A DNA stretch of 64,000 nucleotides from Spirosoma sp. KUDC1026 (GTDB lineage: Bacteria > Bacteroidota > Bacteroidia > Cytophagales > Spirosomataceae): positions 1,720,001-1,784,000 of the forward strand of contig NZ_CP056032.1 of the NCBI RefSeq assembly GCF_013375035.1, given 5' to 3'. The notes under the pieces are model-generated. The model saw only the letters and a program-made list of their open reading frames with translations. It had not been told where the DNA came from and ran no database searches. The position numbers and the translations under genes were made by a program. This document shows positions 53,191 to 61,381 of this stretch, in pieces. How positions within the stretch are numbered: position 1 is the first letter of the stretch; each line of letters opens with the position of its first letter.

Positions 53191-53628
53191 ATGCAATCAT
53201 TTCCTACTCCCGAAGGGATCGTTCGTATTGAACGTATGAACAAGACCTTCACCAAATACCATTTAGGCGATGGCCGGGTACTGCACCACTTCACCGCTGC
53301 TAACGATGTACACTACCACGACCATCCCTGGCCATTCCGTACAAGCATTTTAGCCGGTGGCTATGTCGAGAGTATCGCTGAACCTCAAGAAGATGGAAGA
53401 CTGACCCTGACGACCATGAAGCGGTTGCCGGGTACCACTCACGACGTAAAGGCGAGTACTATTCACAAACTAACCGCGCTCTTGGGAACAGACTGCTGGA
53501 CACTTATAATACCGGGGAAGCATGAAAGAAAGTCTGGCTTCTATAAATTCGATGAAGTGGGAGTGTGGCATCGCTTTTGGGATAAGCGCAAATGGGAATT
53601 AATCGTGCCTGCTTTAAAACTGGCGTAA
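53191..53628 (+). CDS. Cupin-like protein
   Basis: 145 aa. The pattern LHHFTAANDVHYHDHPWPFR with clustered His, followed by ILAGGYVES and GTTHDVKASTIHKLT, is that of a small group of cupin-like proteins often found in phage or accessory regions (HxHPW motif). WTLIIPGKHERKSGFY is the second conserved part. Metal binding is likely; no activity is known. It is the first gene of the accessory stretch that runs to the tRNA-Asp gene. Confidence 0.75.
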   Translation: MQSFPTPEGIVRIERMNKTFTKYHLGDGRVLHHFTAANDVHYHDHPWPFRTSILAGGYVESIAEPQEDGRLTLTTMKRLPGTTHDVKASTIHKLTALLGTDCWTLIIPGKHERKSGFYKFDEVGVWHRFWDKRKWELIVPALKLA

Positions 53629-53678
53629 ATACTAGGGCGGTTTCAGGCTCAAACTCCTTAACAAATACAAAAATCTCT

Positions 53679-53736
53679 TGGGAAACGATGCCAGGGTTCA
53701 AGTAAGCAGCCTGAATAACTCTGTCATCGTTTCCCA
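53679..53736. repeat. Inverted repeat near the IS5 insertion
   Basis: TGGGAAACGATG (53679-53690) and its reverse complement (53725-53736) flank 34 bp. It lies in the 205-bp gap between the cupin-like gene and the IS5 element. Function is unknown. Confidence 0.4.
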
Positions 53737-53833
53737 GGAAGACCTGTAATACAGAACTTGCGTATAATCAACCAATCTTAGTTGAGGCAGATTGCGCGTG
53801 AACGCTTTAGGTGTGCTAGAGAAGGTTACCTTA

Positions 53834-54711
53834 GAGCCTGTTGGGGAATTAGGCGACTGATTTTGAGGACATTCGCTGTAGCATAAGCTGAATATTAGCC
53901 AAATAAAGCCAGTTTATCGATGAACTCAGCGTGTATTCGTAGTCTTTTACTAACCGACGAAAGAACGGGGTCGCCCGAGCGATTCGTCCAAGCAATACTG
54001 CGCTCCACCACCCACCGTTTTGCTACTGGAACAAACCCTTTCGCTGACTCGGCCCGCGAAGCTTTTTCAAAATCAATGCTCCATGCCCCAAGTGCTTTTT
54101 TGAAAACGCCGTTGTAGGCTTGATCGCCATACACTTTCTCCAGTCGCTCGCTGGCTCCCCACAAAATGTCCCTAATCACTGGGATGGCCCCCGGCCCGTC
54201 GCCTTCATTAGCCGCATGAACATCAGCGGCCCACAACCGCCCTTGGGTGTCAACAACCAACTGCCGTTTGCGGCCATTAACCCGTTTATTTGCATCCAAG
54301 CCCCGATATTCACAAATGAAAGGAGCCAATTTAACGCTCTGGGAGTCAATGCATAAAACAGATGGATTGGCCTTCCGGCCCTCTCGTTGCCGATCAAGCC
54401 GATTCAAGGCAAGGTTCATTCGCTCAAAGGTTCCGGCGCTTTTCCACTCGTCAAAGTAATAATAGACGGCCTGCCAGTGCGGCCACTTAGTGGGCAGGTT
54501 ACGCCACTGTGTACCCGTACGCAGCAGCCATAAGATGGCATCGACAACCTCTCGGAGGTCAACTTTTCGTTTGCGTGTGAGATTAAAAAAAGGCGATATT
54601 GCCGCCCATTGAGGGTCGGTCAGTGGCTCCCACTGTTTGGTCATTACTTTGCATTTTGGTCGATACAAAGTTGACACGACTCTCAACCTTCTTCAATTCC
54701 CCAACACGTTC
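53834..54711 (-). mobile_element. IS5-family insertion sequence
   Basis: 878-bp element with terminal inverted repeats GAGCCTGTTGGGGAATT (left) and GAACGTGTTGGGGAATT (right, reverse complement), which agree at 15 of 17 positions. TTA at 53831-53833 and 54712-54714 is a fitting 3-bp target duplication, as expected for the TNA-target IS5 groups such as IS1031. The host copy continues as TTAGAG on both sides. The transposase is intact, so the element may be active. Confidence 0.9.
53895..54644 (-). CDS. IS5-family transposase
   Basis: 249 aa from the ATG whose first base is 54644 (MTKQWEPLTDPQWAAI). An N-terminal DUF4096-like helix-turn-helix (ISPFFNLTRKRKVDLREVVD, LRTGTQWRNLP) precedes the DDE nuclease core: Asp in VLCIDSQSVKL, Asp in EKVYGDQAYNG and Glu in RWVVERSIAW. 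Complete, with no frameshift. Confidence 0.93.
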   Translation of the reverse strand: MTKQWEPLTDPQWAAISPFFNLTRKRKVDLREVVDAILWLLRTGTQWRNLPTKWPHWQAVYYYFDEWKSAGTFERMNLALNRLDRQREGRKANPSVLCIDSQSVKLAPFICEYRGLDANKRVNGRKRQLVVDTQGRLWAADVHAANEGDGPGAIPVIRDILWGASERLEKVYGDQAYNGVFKKALGAWSIDFEKASRAESAKGFVPVAKRWVVERSIAWTNRSGDPVLSSVSKRLRIHAEFIDKLALFG

Positions 54712-54756
54712 TTAGAGTAATGCGGATCTCTTTGGTATACCTAAATGAACACCAAT

Positions 54757-54792
54757 AAAAAAGGGTTACAATCATTGCTGATGTAACCCTTT
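54757..54792 (-). terminator. Displaced tRNA-Asp terminator
   Basis: An 11-bp stem (54760-54770 with 54782-54792) that, on the minus strand, follows the tRNA 3'-end fragment by 9 bp and ends in six Ts. This fits the original terminator of tRNA-Asp before the island was inserted. Confidence 0.75.
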
Positions 54793-54801
54793 ACTTTTCA
54801 G

Positions 54802-54816
54802 TGGCGGTCCGGACGG
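54802..54816. other. Distal att site: 15-bp copy of the tRNA-Asp 3' end
   Basis: TGGCGGTCCGGACGG is identical to 61486-61500, the CCA end, discriminator, acceptor strand and start of the T stem of the intact tRNA-Asp. It marks the far end of the integrated island. The 15-bp match fits a typical tyrosine-integrase core in a tRNA 3' end. Confidence 0.85.
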
Positions 54817-54963
54817 AATACATTGATCAAACAACGAACTCATAAAACGAAGTAGCCCGGCCAACTGGTTAGACTGCTTTGTGTCAGCCAAAAAGGTCGT
54901 TTCTTTTTACAATCGCAAAATAAAGTACTCTGCCTGTGTCAATCAGGGAACTCGTAAAATTTA

Positions 54964-54995
54964 CTTGTAAAGAATTGCGTGTAAGGTTATATTTG
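54964..54995 (+). promoter_or_regulatory. Bacteroidota promoter of the island cargo
   Basis: CTTG (54964-54967), a 20-bp spacer and TATATTTG (54988-54995) match TTTG-N19-21-TAnnTTTG well. It supports translation from the ATG at 55032 rather than from the upstream GTG at 54936, which would precede the promoter. Confidence 0.6.
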
Positions 54996-55031
54996 AAAAG
55001 ACACGATATTGTTTACACACGCCAGACACAT

Positions 55032-55808
55032 ATGAGTAAGTTTAGATTTGATAGAACCCAAACTTTGGAATTTCTTCGAGCTATACATAAAGCGAAAAAT
55101 TTGGATTTAAGTGGATATAACGAAGTCGAGAATCCGGAGTACTTGCGCTATATAGAATATGAATACCCAGATGCTCTTTTCTATTTTGCTCTCACTAACG
55201 TTACACTGCAGAATGATCATACTGTATATCATATCGAATACCGGCCGGCAAGTTCTACAGATCTTGGAGTAGCCAAAACTAAGTTTGTTGAAGATAATTT
55301 TTATCTTTCACTAATTAGCTGGCATAAATTGGTAGAAGAGATTTCATTTTATGTGGGTGAATTGGCTCCAAGAGAAGATGTCATACTAGAAGAGTATGAG
55401 AAGGATGAGTATGCCTACTTCGAGATGCTCAATGAAGATTTGAATTTAGAAGATAAGCATAGCTATCCGCTACCCTTTCAACTATTCTTAGATGCTTATC
55501 TCGATGATGTTATTAAAAGATTAGAGATAGCTCAAGAATCGAATGATTCGGATGAATCTAAAAAGGAGGAAATCCAAGAAGTCATTGGCGAGGCTAGAAA
55601 ACTAAAGGCTTCTCAGACCAAAAAAACACAAGCACAAGTAAATAGGAAGTTAGCTGACTTGTGGGCAAAAGCCCGTAGAGCTGGTCTTGACGTTTACACT
55701 GAAGTAAGAAAAGAAGCTTTTAAAGAAGCTATTAAGTTCTTCACCAGAATTGCCTTGGACCCATCTACTAGTTTTGAAGAGTATATCAAAGGCATTTTGG
55801 AATCGTAA
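55032..55808 (+). CDS. Unknown island protein
   Basis: 258 aa from the ATG at 55032. It is AT-rich and acidic. The N-terminal half is a mixed alpha/beta region: FRFDRTQTLEFLRAIHKAKN, then EYLRYIEYEYPDALFYFALT and HTVYHIEYRPASS. A very acidic patch follows (ILEEYEKDEYAYFEMLNEDL). The C-terminal third is helical and Lys-rich, with NRKLADLWAKARRAG near the end. No signal peptide or TM segment is seen. Proteins of this general look occur in other Bacteroidota, but I know no function. It has its own promoter and precedes the resolvase by 13 bp. A defence or regulatory role is possible only by context. Confidence 0.75.
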   Translation: MSKFRFDRTQTLEFLRAIHKAKNLDLSGYNEVENPEYLRYIEYEYPDALFYFALTNVTLQNDHTVYHIEYRPASSTDLGVAKTKFVEDNFYLSLISWHKLVEEISFYVGELAPREDVILEEYEKDEYAYFEMLNEDLNLEDKHSYPLPFQLFLDAYLDDVIKRLEIAQESNDSDESKKEEIQEVIGEARKLKASQTKKTQAQVNRKLADLWAKARRAGLDVYTEVRKEAFKEAIKFFTRIALDPSTSFEEYIKGILES

Positions 55809-55821
55809 ATAAAAAAAGTAT

Positions 55822-56409
55822 ATGAAAGTTGGCTATGCAAGGGTATCAACCATTGATCAGAACTTAGACTTGCAATTACAGGCTCTACAACATGAAGGTT
55901 GTGTCCAAGTATTCCAAGAGAAAGTTAGTAGTGGTATAAAAGATCGACCAGAACTCCAACGGATATTGGAAATTCTTCGACCTGGAGACGAGGTAGTTGT
56001 ATGGAAACTTGACCGACTTGGCCGGGATCTAGCTCACTTGGTTGAACTGGTCAACCTATTTTCCGATAAGCACATATCCTTCACAAGTATTAATGATAAG
56101 ATCGACACCAGCACACCCGCCGGCAAATTAATCTTTCATATCTTTTGCAGTCTGGCTGAGTTTGAACGTGCTCAGATTCGAGAGCGAACAATGGCCGGGT
56201 TAGCAGCAGCCAAACTAAAGGGGTGTACTGGTGGCAAACCGAAGGGATTGACAGAAGAGGCTCAGCGGACTGCTCGAGTGGCTGAATCGTTATATAAAGA
56301 AGGCTATGCGATAAAGTTAATTGCAGAGGAGTTGAGTATCTCACGGCAGACAGTATATAAATATCTAGAATATAGAGGTGTTTCTATCGCTAACAAAAAC
56401 TCGATTTAA
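55822..56409 (+). CDS. Serine recombinase (resolvase/invertase family)
   Basis: 195 aa. The catalytic Ser lies in VGYARVSTIDQNLDLQLQAL. VVWKLDRLGRDLAHLVELVN is the conserved core, and GKLIFHIFCSLAEFERAQIR leads to the long E helix. A C-terminal helix-turn-helix (IAEELSISRQTVYKYLEYRG) is complete. It may resolve co-integrates or invert DNA, but I see no obvious res-type repeats in the short gaps on either side. It is followed by the two-TM protein gene after 20 bp. Confidence 0.92.
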   Translation: MKVGYARVSTIDQNLDLQLQALQHEGCVQVFQEKVSSGIKDRPELQRILEILRPGDEVVVWKLDRLGRDLAHLVELVNLFSDKHISFTSINDKIDTSTPAGKLIFHIFCSLAEFERAQIRERTMAGLAAAKLKGCTGGKPKGLTEEAQRTARVAESLYKEGYAIKLIAEELSISRQTVYKYLEYRGVSIANKNSI

Positions 56410-56429
56410 TAAAAATCACTGCGAACAAA

Positions 56430-57098
56430 ATGAATATAGAATTTATAATTGGAACAATATTGACTATTTTTTTTGGTGTTTTATCCTTTGTACAATCAAT
56501 AAAAACTCCGCCGACTCGTTTGATATTCGTAATTGAAGAGGTGATAAATTTATATGCAGATATAACAAGAAACATAAGTGGAATAGATATTTCTTACAAG
56601 GGAGAAAACGTGAGAGGTAATCTGTTTCTTATTAAGGCTTACGTGTTTTGTTTTGGCGACAAGGATATAACGAAGAATGATATTACCAAAAGTTTGTATA
56701 TAGAATTAGATAATAACGCAAAATGGAAAGACTGTAAGATAATAAGGAAGACAACAGATCTAGATGTGAATGTAGATTTGAGCGAAAAGAAGATAATATT
56801 TAATACTGATTTATTTAAGAATGAAGATTTCTTTTGCTTTCAATCTTTGTGTGATATTGACGAAAATCAATTGAGTATCAGCAAGATTTTTACAATTAAT
56901 CATAGAATAGCTAATATAGGAAAGGTTAATGTAATAAAATCTAAAGAAGACATAGTGCCACCATATGCAGCTATTATTGCGTGGATAGTTACAATCATAT
57001 TGGTTGTTTTTGTTTTTATTCCAGTAAAAGATATAGGTAATAACGAAGATTATAACTTTAAAAAGGATTATTATTTGAATGGAAAATTTTTAGGATAG
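56430..57098 (+). CDS. Two-TM membrane protein of unknown function
   Basis: 222 aa, very AT-rich. One N-terminal TM helix (residues 4-22, IIGTILTIFFGVLSFV) and one near the C-terminus (YAAIIAWIVTIILVVFVFI) enclose a beta-rich soluble domain (ISGIDISYKGENVRGNLFLI, DITKSLYIELDNNAKW). Such a beta-sandwich, next to TM helices, is seen in unknown proteins from defence-like loci, but I cannot assign a family. The tail KDYYLNGKFLG stops at TAG 57096-57098, while the next frame (-1) continues with a coiled-coil-like sequence (see findings). Confidence 0.72.
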   Translation: MNIEFIIGTILTIFFGVLSFVQSIKTPPTRLIFVIEEVINLYADITRNISGIDISYKGENVRGNLFLIKAYVFCFGDKDITKNDITKSLYIELDNNAKWKDCKIIRKTTDLDVNVDLSEKKIIFNTDLFKNEDFFCFQSLCDIDENQLSISKIFTINHRIANIGKVNVIKSKEDIVPPYAAIIAWIVTIILVVFVFIPVKDIGNNEDYNFKKDYYLNGKFLG

Positions 57099-57470
57099 AT
57101 AGTGTAAAGAAGTATAAAGAATTACAAATCAATGAAATTGATAAAAGAATTGAAGAGCAAAAAAAAGTAAGAGATGGTCTTCATAAAAAATTTATGAGTA
57201 CTAGTATATTTGATAGGTCTGTAGATTTAAGGGCACTCAACAGAAAAATTACTAGGGAAGATAATATTTTGAGTGATCTGGAAATCAAGAGGAATGATAT
57301 GAGGCTTGAGAGTATATATATTAATGAGTATAGTTATTTTAAGGTTGATTCTTCATTCAAAAACCTGCAAAAAAATTATACATATTTAGATTTTGCTTTT
57401 AATGAGAGTACTCCCCCTATAAGGATGAACAAAGAATTTTTTGCTTCTTATAGTATTATAAGGAGTATAG
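57062..57470 (+). pseudogene. 5' part of a gene broken by IS3 insertion
   Basis: Open from 57062 with no ATG until 57194, in the -1 frame relative to the upstream gene. It encodes DSVKKYKELQINEIDKRIEE and further charged helical residues, then from the ATG at 57194 FDRSVDLRALNRKITREDNI and IYINEYSYFKVDSSFK, and is cut at 57470 by the first IS3 element. It may be the second half of a frameshifted two-TM gene, or a separate gene with an unrecognised start. The 3' part survives at 60031-60177. Confidence 0.6.
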
Positions 57471-57528
57471 TGCGCCCCGTTTTTAAGACCACTAATTAAA
57501 TTGGATAACGGGCTAAATTTAGTCCCGT

Positions 57529-57816
57529 ATGAAAGGCAAGAGCAAACGTAAATTTACCTCTGAATTCAAACTCAAGGTAGTACTTGAAGTCCTTAAAGAA
57601 AAGGATACATTGGCTGTCATCAGCAAACGCCACGAGCTTCATCCGAATCAGATCAGTGACTGGAAGCGGCAATTCCTACAGGGGGCCGCTTCCGTTTTCG
57701 AGGCAGGTTGCAAACCCACATCGACCAACGCAGAACCCGAAACCGCCTTGCTCTATGAGCAGATTGGACGATTACAAATGGAACTGACTTTTTTCAAAAA
57801 AAAGTTGACGCCATGA
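57529..57816 (+). CDS. IS3-family transposase OrfA
   Basis: 95 aa with an N-terminal helix-turn-helix (KFTSEFKLKVVLEVLKEKDT, RHELHPNQISDWKRQFLQG) and a C-terminal leucine-zipper helix. Near its 3' end the codons AAA AAA AAG offer a -1 slip into the orfB frame. The stop TGA overlaps the orfB ATG. Confidence 0.93.
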   Translation: MKGKSKRKFTSEFKLKVVLEVLKEKDTLAVISKRHELHPNQISDWKRQFLQGAASVFEAGCKPTSTNAEPETALLYEQIGRLQMELTFFKKKLTP

Positions 57817-58661
57817 GTCTTTCGCAGCGACGATCACTGCTTGATGCAGCTTTATCAACTAGCATTCGCCAACAATGCCAGTGGGTAGGATTGCCCCGCT
57901 CAACCTATTACTACCAACCGGTAGTAGCCACATCAGACGATTTACTACTGATGCGTTTGCTGGATGAGCAGTACCTGCTAACTCCGCAGTACGGGTACCG
58001 CAAGATGCAGGTAGCCCTGGCAAAGGCAGGCTATTGTGTCAATCACAAACGCGTTCGGCGTCTCATGCAAATACTTGGCATAGAAGCCATTTATCCTAAA
58101 ATAAACACCTCGAAACCGGCCATAGGCCACCGAATTTATCCCTATTTGCTGCGGGGGTTGGTCATTGTGCGGGTCCACCAAGTTTGGGCTACTGACATTA
58201 CCTATGTACCCATGGCGACCGGATATATGTACCTGATGGCCATCATCGATCTGTATAGTCGATACGTATTAAGTTGGTCCGTTTCCAACACCATGGAGGC
58301 TGATTGGTGTTGTGGCGTGTTACGAAAGGCCTTAGGGAGCTATCCTCAACCCGAGATTTTTAACACCGATCAAGGCAGTCAATTTACCTCGGATGATTTT
58401 ACAAGTGTCCTGCTCGATCAGAACATTCGCATCTCAATGGACGGCAAAGGGCGGGCATTGGACAACATATTCGTAGAGCGGCTTTGGCGAAGCGTAAAAT
58501 ATGAGGATATTTATCTGAAAGCCTACCAGGATGGCTGGCAGTTAGAGGCAGGCTTACAAGCTTATTTCGAGTTTTATAACTGTCGGCGCTTTCACCAGTC
58601 GCTGAATTATCGAACGCCTGAAGAGGTATTAAAGGGAATAAAAAGCAGTCAAACCAAGTAG
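57813..58661 (+). CDS. IS3-family transposase OrfB
   Basis: 282 aa with the rve integrase core. DDE residues: Asp in WATDITYVPMA, Asp in FNTDQGSQFTS and Glu in DNIFVERLWRSVKYE (35 residues after the second Asp). HQSLNYRTPEEVLKG is the usual end. It is produced alone or fused to OrfA by the frameshift at the A run near 57797. Confidence 0.94.
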   Translation: MSLSQRRSLLDAALSTSIRQQCQWVGLPRSTYYYQPVVATSDDLLLMRLLDEQYLLTPQYGYRKMQVALAKAGYCVNHKRVRRLMQILGIEAIYPKINTSKPAIGHRIYPYLLRGLVIVRVHQVWATDITYVPMATGYMYLMAIIDLYSRYVLSWSVSNTMEADWCCGVLRKALGSYPQPEIFNTDQGSQFTSDDFTSVLLDQNIRISMDGKGRALDNIFVERLWRSVKYEDIYLKAYQDGWQLEAGLQAYFEFYNCRRFHQSLNYRTPEEVLKGIKSSQTK

Positions 58662-58781
58662 GAAATCAGATCAACTAACAATTTCGTTATTCAGTAAAGT
58701 GGTCCAGTTCTAAGGGCGCAGTGTAGAGGGACCCTATTAATACTGTTGATGGTGCTCCCCAACTGTTGGACAGTTAGCGGG

Positions 58782-59681
58782 TCAATTTAAGATGATACCA
58801 GCCGTCTGAGAAATTGTATTTTTCTTCCCCTTTCCACCCTCAATATACCATTGGGCTGGGGTTTGGTAATCCAGAGACTGGTGTTTACGACCATAATTGT
58901 AAAAATGGAAGTACTTCGCTAAACCGCGTTCCAAAGCTAAACCGTCCGGGTAAGCATGTAAATAGATATGTTCGTATTTGACTGTTCGCCACAGTCGCTC
59001 GATAAAAATATTGTCGATAGCTCGTCCTTTGCCATCCATACTGATTTGTATTCCAGCCGCTTGCAAGGGGGCTAAAAAACGTGGACTGGTAAATTGGCTA
59101 CCTTGATCAGTATTAAAAATCTGAGGCTTACCCCATTGCTTCAGCGCGTCCTGTAAAGCATCAAGGCAAAAATCAACTAATAAAGTATTCGATAAACGCC
59201 AACTCAGCACAAATCGGGTATACCAGTCGATGACTGCACATAAATACAAGAAGCCGTTGGCCATGGGAATGTATGTTATATCCGTTGACCAAACATGGTT
59301 AGCCCCTTCAATAGCCACATCCTTTAATAGATAAGGGTAAATTTGATGCCCTTCAGCAGGCTTTGATAAATTTGGTTTAGGATAGATCGCTTCCAGGCTC
59401 ATAAGCCGCATCAACCGCCGTACACGTTTTAGGTTTACGGGAAATTCTGCTGTGGTTAGTTCTTGCTGCATTCGGCGAACGCCCAGCTCTGGCCGGTCAG
59501 TGAAGAGTTTGTCGATCCGTGCCATTAACGCCAGGTTCGCTATTGACTCACCCAAGGGCTGATAGTAGTAGCTGGCGCGAGCGATGTCCAGTAAATCACA
59601 CTGTTGGCTAATACTTAACCGATCATGAGTAGGATCGATCAATTGTCTTCGATCACCGACTAACTGGTTCGTAATTTTTTT
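58782..59681 (-). CDS. IS3-family transposase OrfB (second element)
   Basis: About 300 aa in the OrfAB frame after the slippery site. The rve core has Asp in VWSTDITYIPMA, Asp in FNTDQGSQFTS and Glu in DNIFIERLWRTVKYE. The open frame extends up to 59966 antiparallel to nothing real: its first 95 codons overlap orfA in another frame. Expression probably depends on -1 frameshifting. Confidence 0.9.
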   Translation of the reverse strand, partial: KKITNQLVGDRRQLIDPTHDRLSISQQCDLLDIARASYYYQPLGESIANLALMARIDKLFTDRPELGVRRMQQELTTAEFPVNLKRVRRLMRLMSLEAIYPKPNLSKPAEGHQIYPYLLKDVAIEGANHVWSTDITYIPMANGFLYLCAVIDWYTRFVLSWRLSNTLLVDFCLDALQDALKQWGKPQIFNTDQGSQFTSPRFLAPLQAAGIQISMDGKGRAIDNIFIERLWRTVKYEHIYLHAYPDGLALERGLAKYFHFYNYGRKHQSLDYQTPAQWYIEGGKGKKNTISQTAGIILN

Positions 59682-59956
59682 TTGAGGTAATCGTTCTCGA
59701 CTTTGAGTTGCCCGATTTGTTGAAACAAAGGGGCTTCGATCTGCTCCCGTTCGTGGTCGGGAATTGACGGATTTGCCGGCCCATTGAACAGAGTGGGTAA
59801 TCCCTCTAAGGCTTGTTGTTTCCACTGGGTAATTTGGGTGGGATGAATGCCAAATTCGCTGCTGAGTTGAGCCAGTGTTCTGTGCCCCTTTAATGTTTCC
59901 AAGACCACTTTGGTCTTGAATTGGGCGTCGTGAACACGCCGAGTTGTTTTGGCCAT
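59660..59956 (-). CDS. IS3-family transposase OrfA (second element)
   Basis: 98 aa with a helix-turn-helix (FKTKVVLETLKGHRTLAQLS, GIHPTQITQWKQQALEGL) and a C-terminal helix. The run of nine As on the minus strand (plus 59675-59683) is the -1 frameshift site into orfB. Confidence 0.92.
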   Translation of the reverse strand: MAKTTRRVHDAQFKTKVVLETLKGHRTLAQLSSEFGIHPTQITQWKQQALEGLPTLFNGPANPSIPDHEREQIEAPLFQQIGQLKVENDYLKKKLRTS

Positions 59957-60030
59957 GGTTGGACATTTTGTAGGTCTAAGTTATTGGTTTTACACTTATC
60001 ACTACTGTCCAAGTTTAGGGGAGCACTACA

Positions 60031-60177
60031 GTTGATGGTGGCATATTATTGTCTCTTATATTAATATCTGCTTCCTATGTACTAACTGTAAATTCTATAA
60101 AGTACAAGCGTATACTAAACGAAATAAACAAAGTAAGAAAGAGTGGTAGTGGTTATTGGGAAAATAATGATGTCTAA
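60031..60177 (+). pseudogene. 3' remnant of the IS3-disrupted membrane-protein gene
   Basis: 49 codons to TAA (60175-60177): GGILLSLILISASYVLTVNS is a TM helix, followed by a Lys-rich tail that ends GYWENNDV. A short stretch between the two IS elements (58727-58752) is open in the matching frame, reading RDPINTVDG, so both elements lie in one gene. It is AT-rich like the other island cargo. Confidence 0.6.
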
Positions 60178-60216
60178 AAATTTTAACTAAAGAAGATTAG
60201 TCGGTTTTGGATAAAA

Positions 60217-61371
60217 TTATTCAGGCATAAGGTCGATCTCTTTCCGCTTCCGCTCATCGTCGACGTGGACATATATCATTGTTGTATCGATCTTCTTATG
60301 GCCAAGCAGTTGCTGCAATACTTCAATACGCCCGCCGTGACGAAGGAACCGAGTAGCGAACGTATGACGCGCCCAGTGGAAGGACAGGTTATTGTCGATG
60401 CCTAGTCGACCGGCAATAACTTTGATAGTCCGATTCATACTCTGCTCAACTACGCTGGGAATCAAAACACCCTTCTTTGTTGGAATCAGCTTCAGGGCCT
60501 GCTCGTGAAGTGGTAGTTTAATCTCTTCCATAATATCTCTGGTCCGCTTGAAGGGTTTAAATACCAGCGTTTCCCGACGTACTTCTTTCCAGGTCACTGT
60601 CGTGAGGTCGCTGATCCGGAGACCTGTATAGCAGGCAAACAGGAACGCCCGTAAGGTGGTCTCGTGCTTTGGATCTAGTTCGTCGGAATAGAAGTGAGCC
60701 TTCTGCGCTAAGAACTCCTTTTCGTTTAGGTAATCAATCCGGCCGGACGTGGCTGGCATCTTAAACCCCTTAAATGGATACGTGAATACGTACTTATCCT
60801 TTACGGCTGTATTCACATACGTACGCATATCCTTCAGCTTTTTCCAGACCGTGTTTCCCGATCCGACGTGGCGAAACAGCCAGGCTTTATACTCATCCAG
60901 GAACTGGGGGGTAAGTTGATTGAAGGAAAGATCTTGAGTGTATTCCTTCAGAGTACCCAGCGATGCTTTCTGGGAGATCCGGCTGGCTTTTTTGATCAGA
61001 CCCTTTGAATAGCGTTCCTCGATCTTACGCTCCCAGTAAGCCAGAAAGTCATGGCGTGACTGCTGGTTGGCCAGCTCGCGCTGGAACATCTCCGTGGTGA
61101 GTGGCACCTGGGCGAGACGTGCCCATATAAACACTTCATTGATCTGGCTACCCTTTCTGTCAATCTCCAGCGTGTAGTCGTTGTGCAGCGAGTCGTTCCG
61201 CTGGCGGGGCATAATTGCTGACTTGTCATCGTCGAACTTTTCGGCAGGCCAGTACAGGTTGAGTGGTACCGTGGTCTTTTTCGTCTCGATGATCACTTGG
61301 TAGAATAGGGCGGCCGTACCATCGGGCCGAACTCGCTGCTTATTAATGCGCAGCTTATAACTGAATCTCAT
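60217..61371 (-). CDS. int: Tyrosine integrase of the tRNA-Asp island
   Basis: 384 aa from the ATG whose first base is 61371 (MRFSYKLRINKQ). An N-terminal arm-binding/SAM-like part is followed by a core-binding domain (FLAYWERKIEERYSKGL), then the catalytic domain. Active-site residues: Arg in CYTGLRISDL, His-x-x-Arg in FHWARHTFATRFL and the His and Tyr in LGHKKIDTTMIYVHV. This is the Bacteroidota Tn/CTnDOT-related type of phage integrase. It is transcribed away from the intact tRNA-Asp, whose 3' end it should use as attachment site. Confidence 0.93.
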   Translation of the reverse strand: MRFSYKLRINKQRVRPDGTAALFYQVIIETKKTTVPLNLYWPAEKFDDDKSAIMPRQRNDSLHNDYTLEIDRKGSQINEVFIWARLAQVPLTTEMFQRELANQQSRHDFLAYWERKIEERYSKGLIKKASRISQKASLGTLKEYTQDLSFNQLTPQFLDEYKAWLFRHVGSGNTVWKKLKDMRTYVNTAVKDKYVFTYPFKGFKMPATSGRIDYLNEKEFLAQKAHFYSDELDPKHETTLRAFLFACYTGLRISDLTTVTWKEVRRETLVFKPFKRTRDIMEEIKLPLHEQALKLIPTKKGVLIPSVVEQSMNRTIKVIAGRLGIDNNLSFHWARHTFATRFLRHGGRIEVLQQLLGHKKIDTTMIYVHVDDERKRKEIDLMPE

Positions 61372-61381
61372 GTTGGCAGGA

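Larger units (their letters stand above)
57471..58720 (+). mobile_element. IS3-family insertion sequence 1
   Basis: 1250-bp element. Terminal repeats begin TGCGCCC on both ends and share GACCACT further in. No convincing direct repeat flanks it; GTATAG on the left and GTGTAG on the right are only similar. It carries orfA and orfB with a slippery run for -1 frameshifting. Confidence 0.85.
58753..60025 (-). mobile_element. IS3-family insertion sequence 2
   Basis: 1273-bp element in opposite orientation to the first. Both ends start TGCTCCCC and share TTGGACAG after a 6-11-bp gap. TACTGTTGATGG on the left (58741-58752) and TACAGTTGATGG on the right (60027-60038) are near-identical 12-bp flanks, unusually long for an IS3 target duplication. 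It breaks the reading frame that continues at 60031. Confidence 0.83.

Noticed and set aside
53504-53701. 65-codon minus-strand open frame over the end of the cupin-like gene
   Set aside because: It overlaps the cupin-like gene antisense and has no motif.
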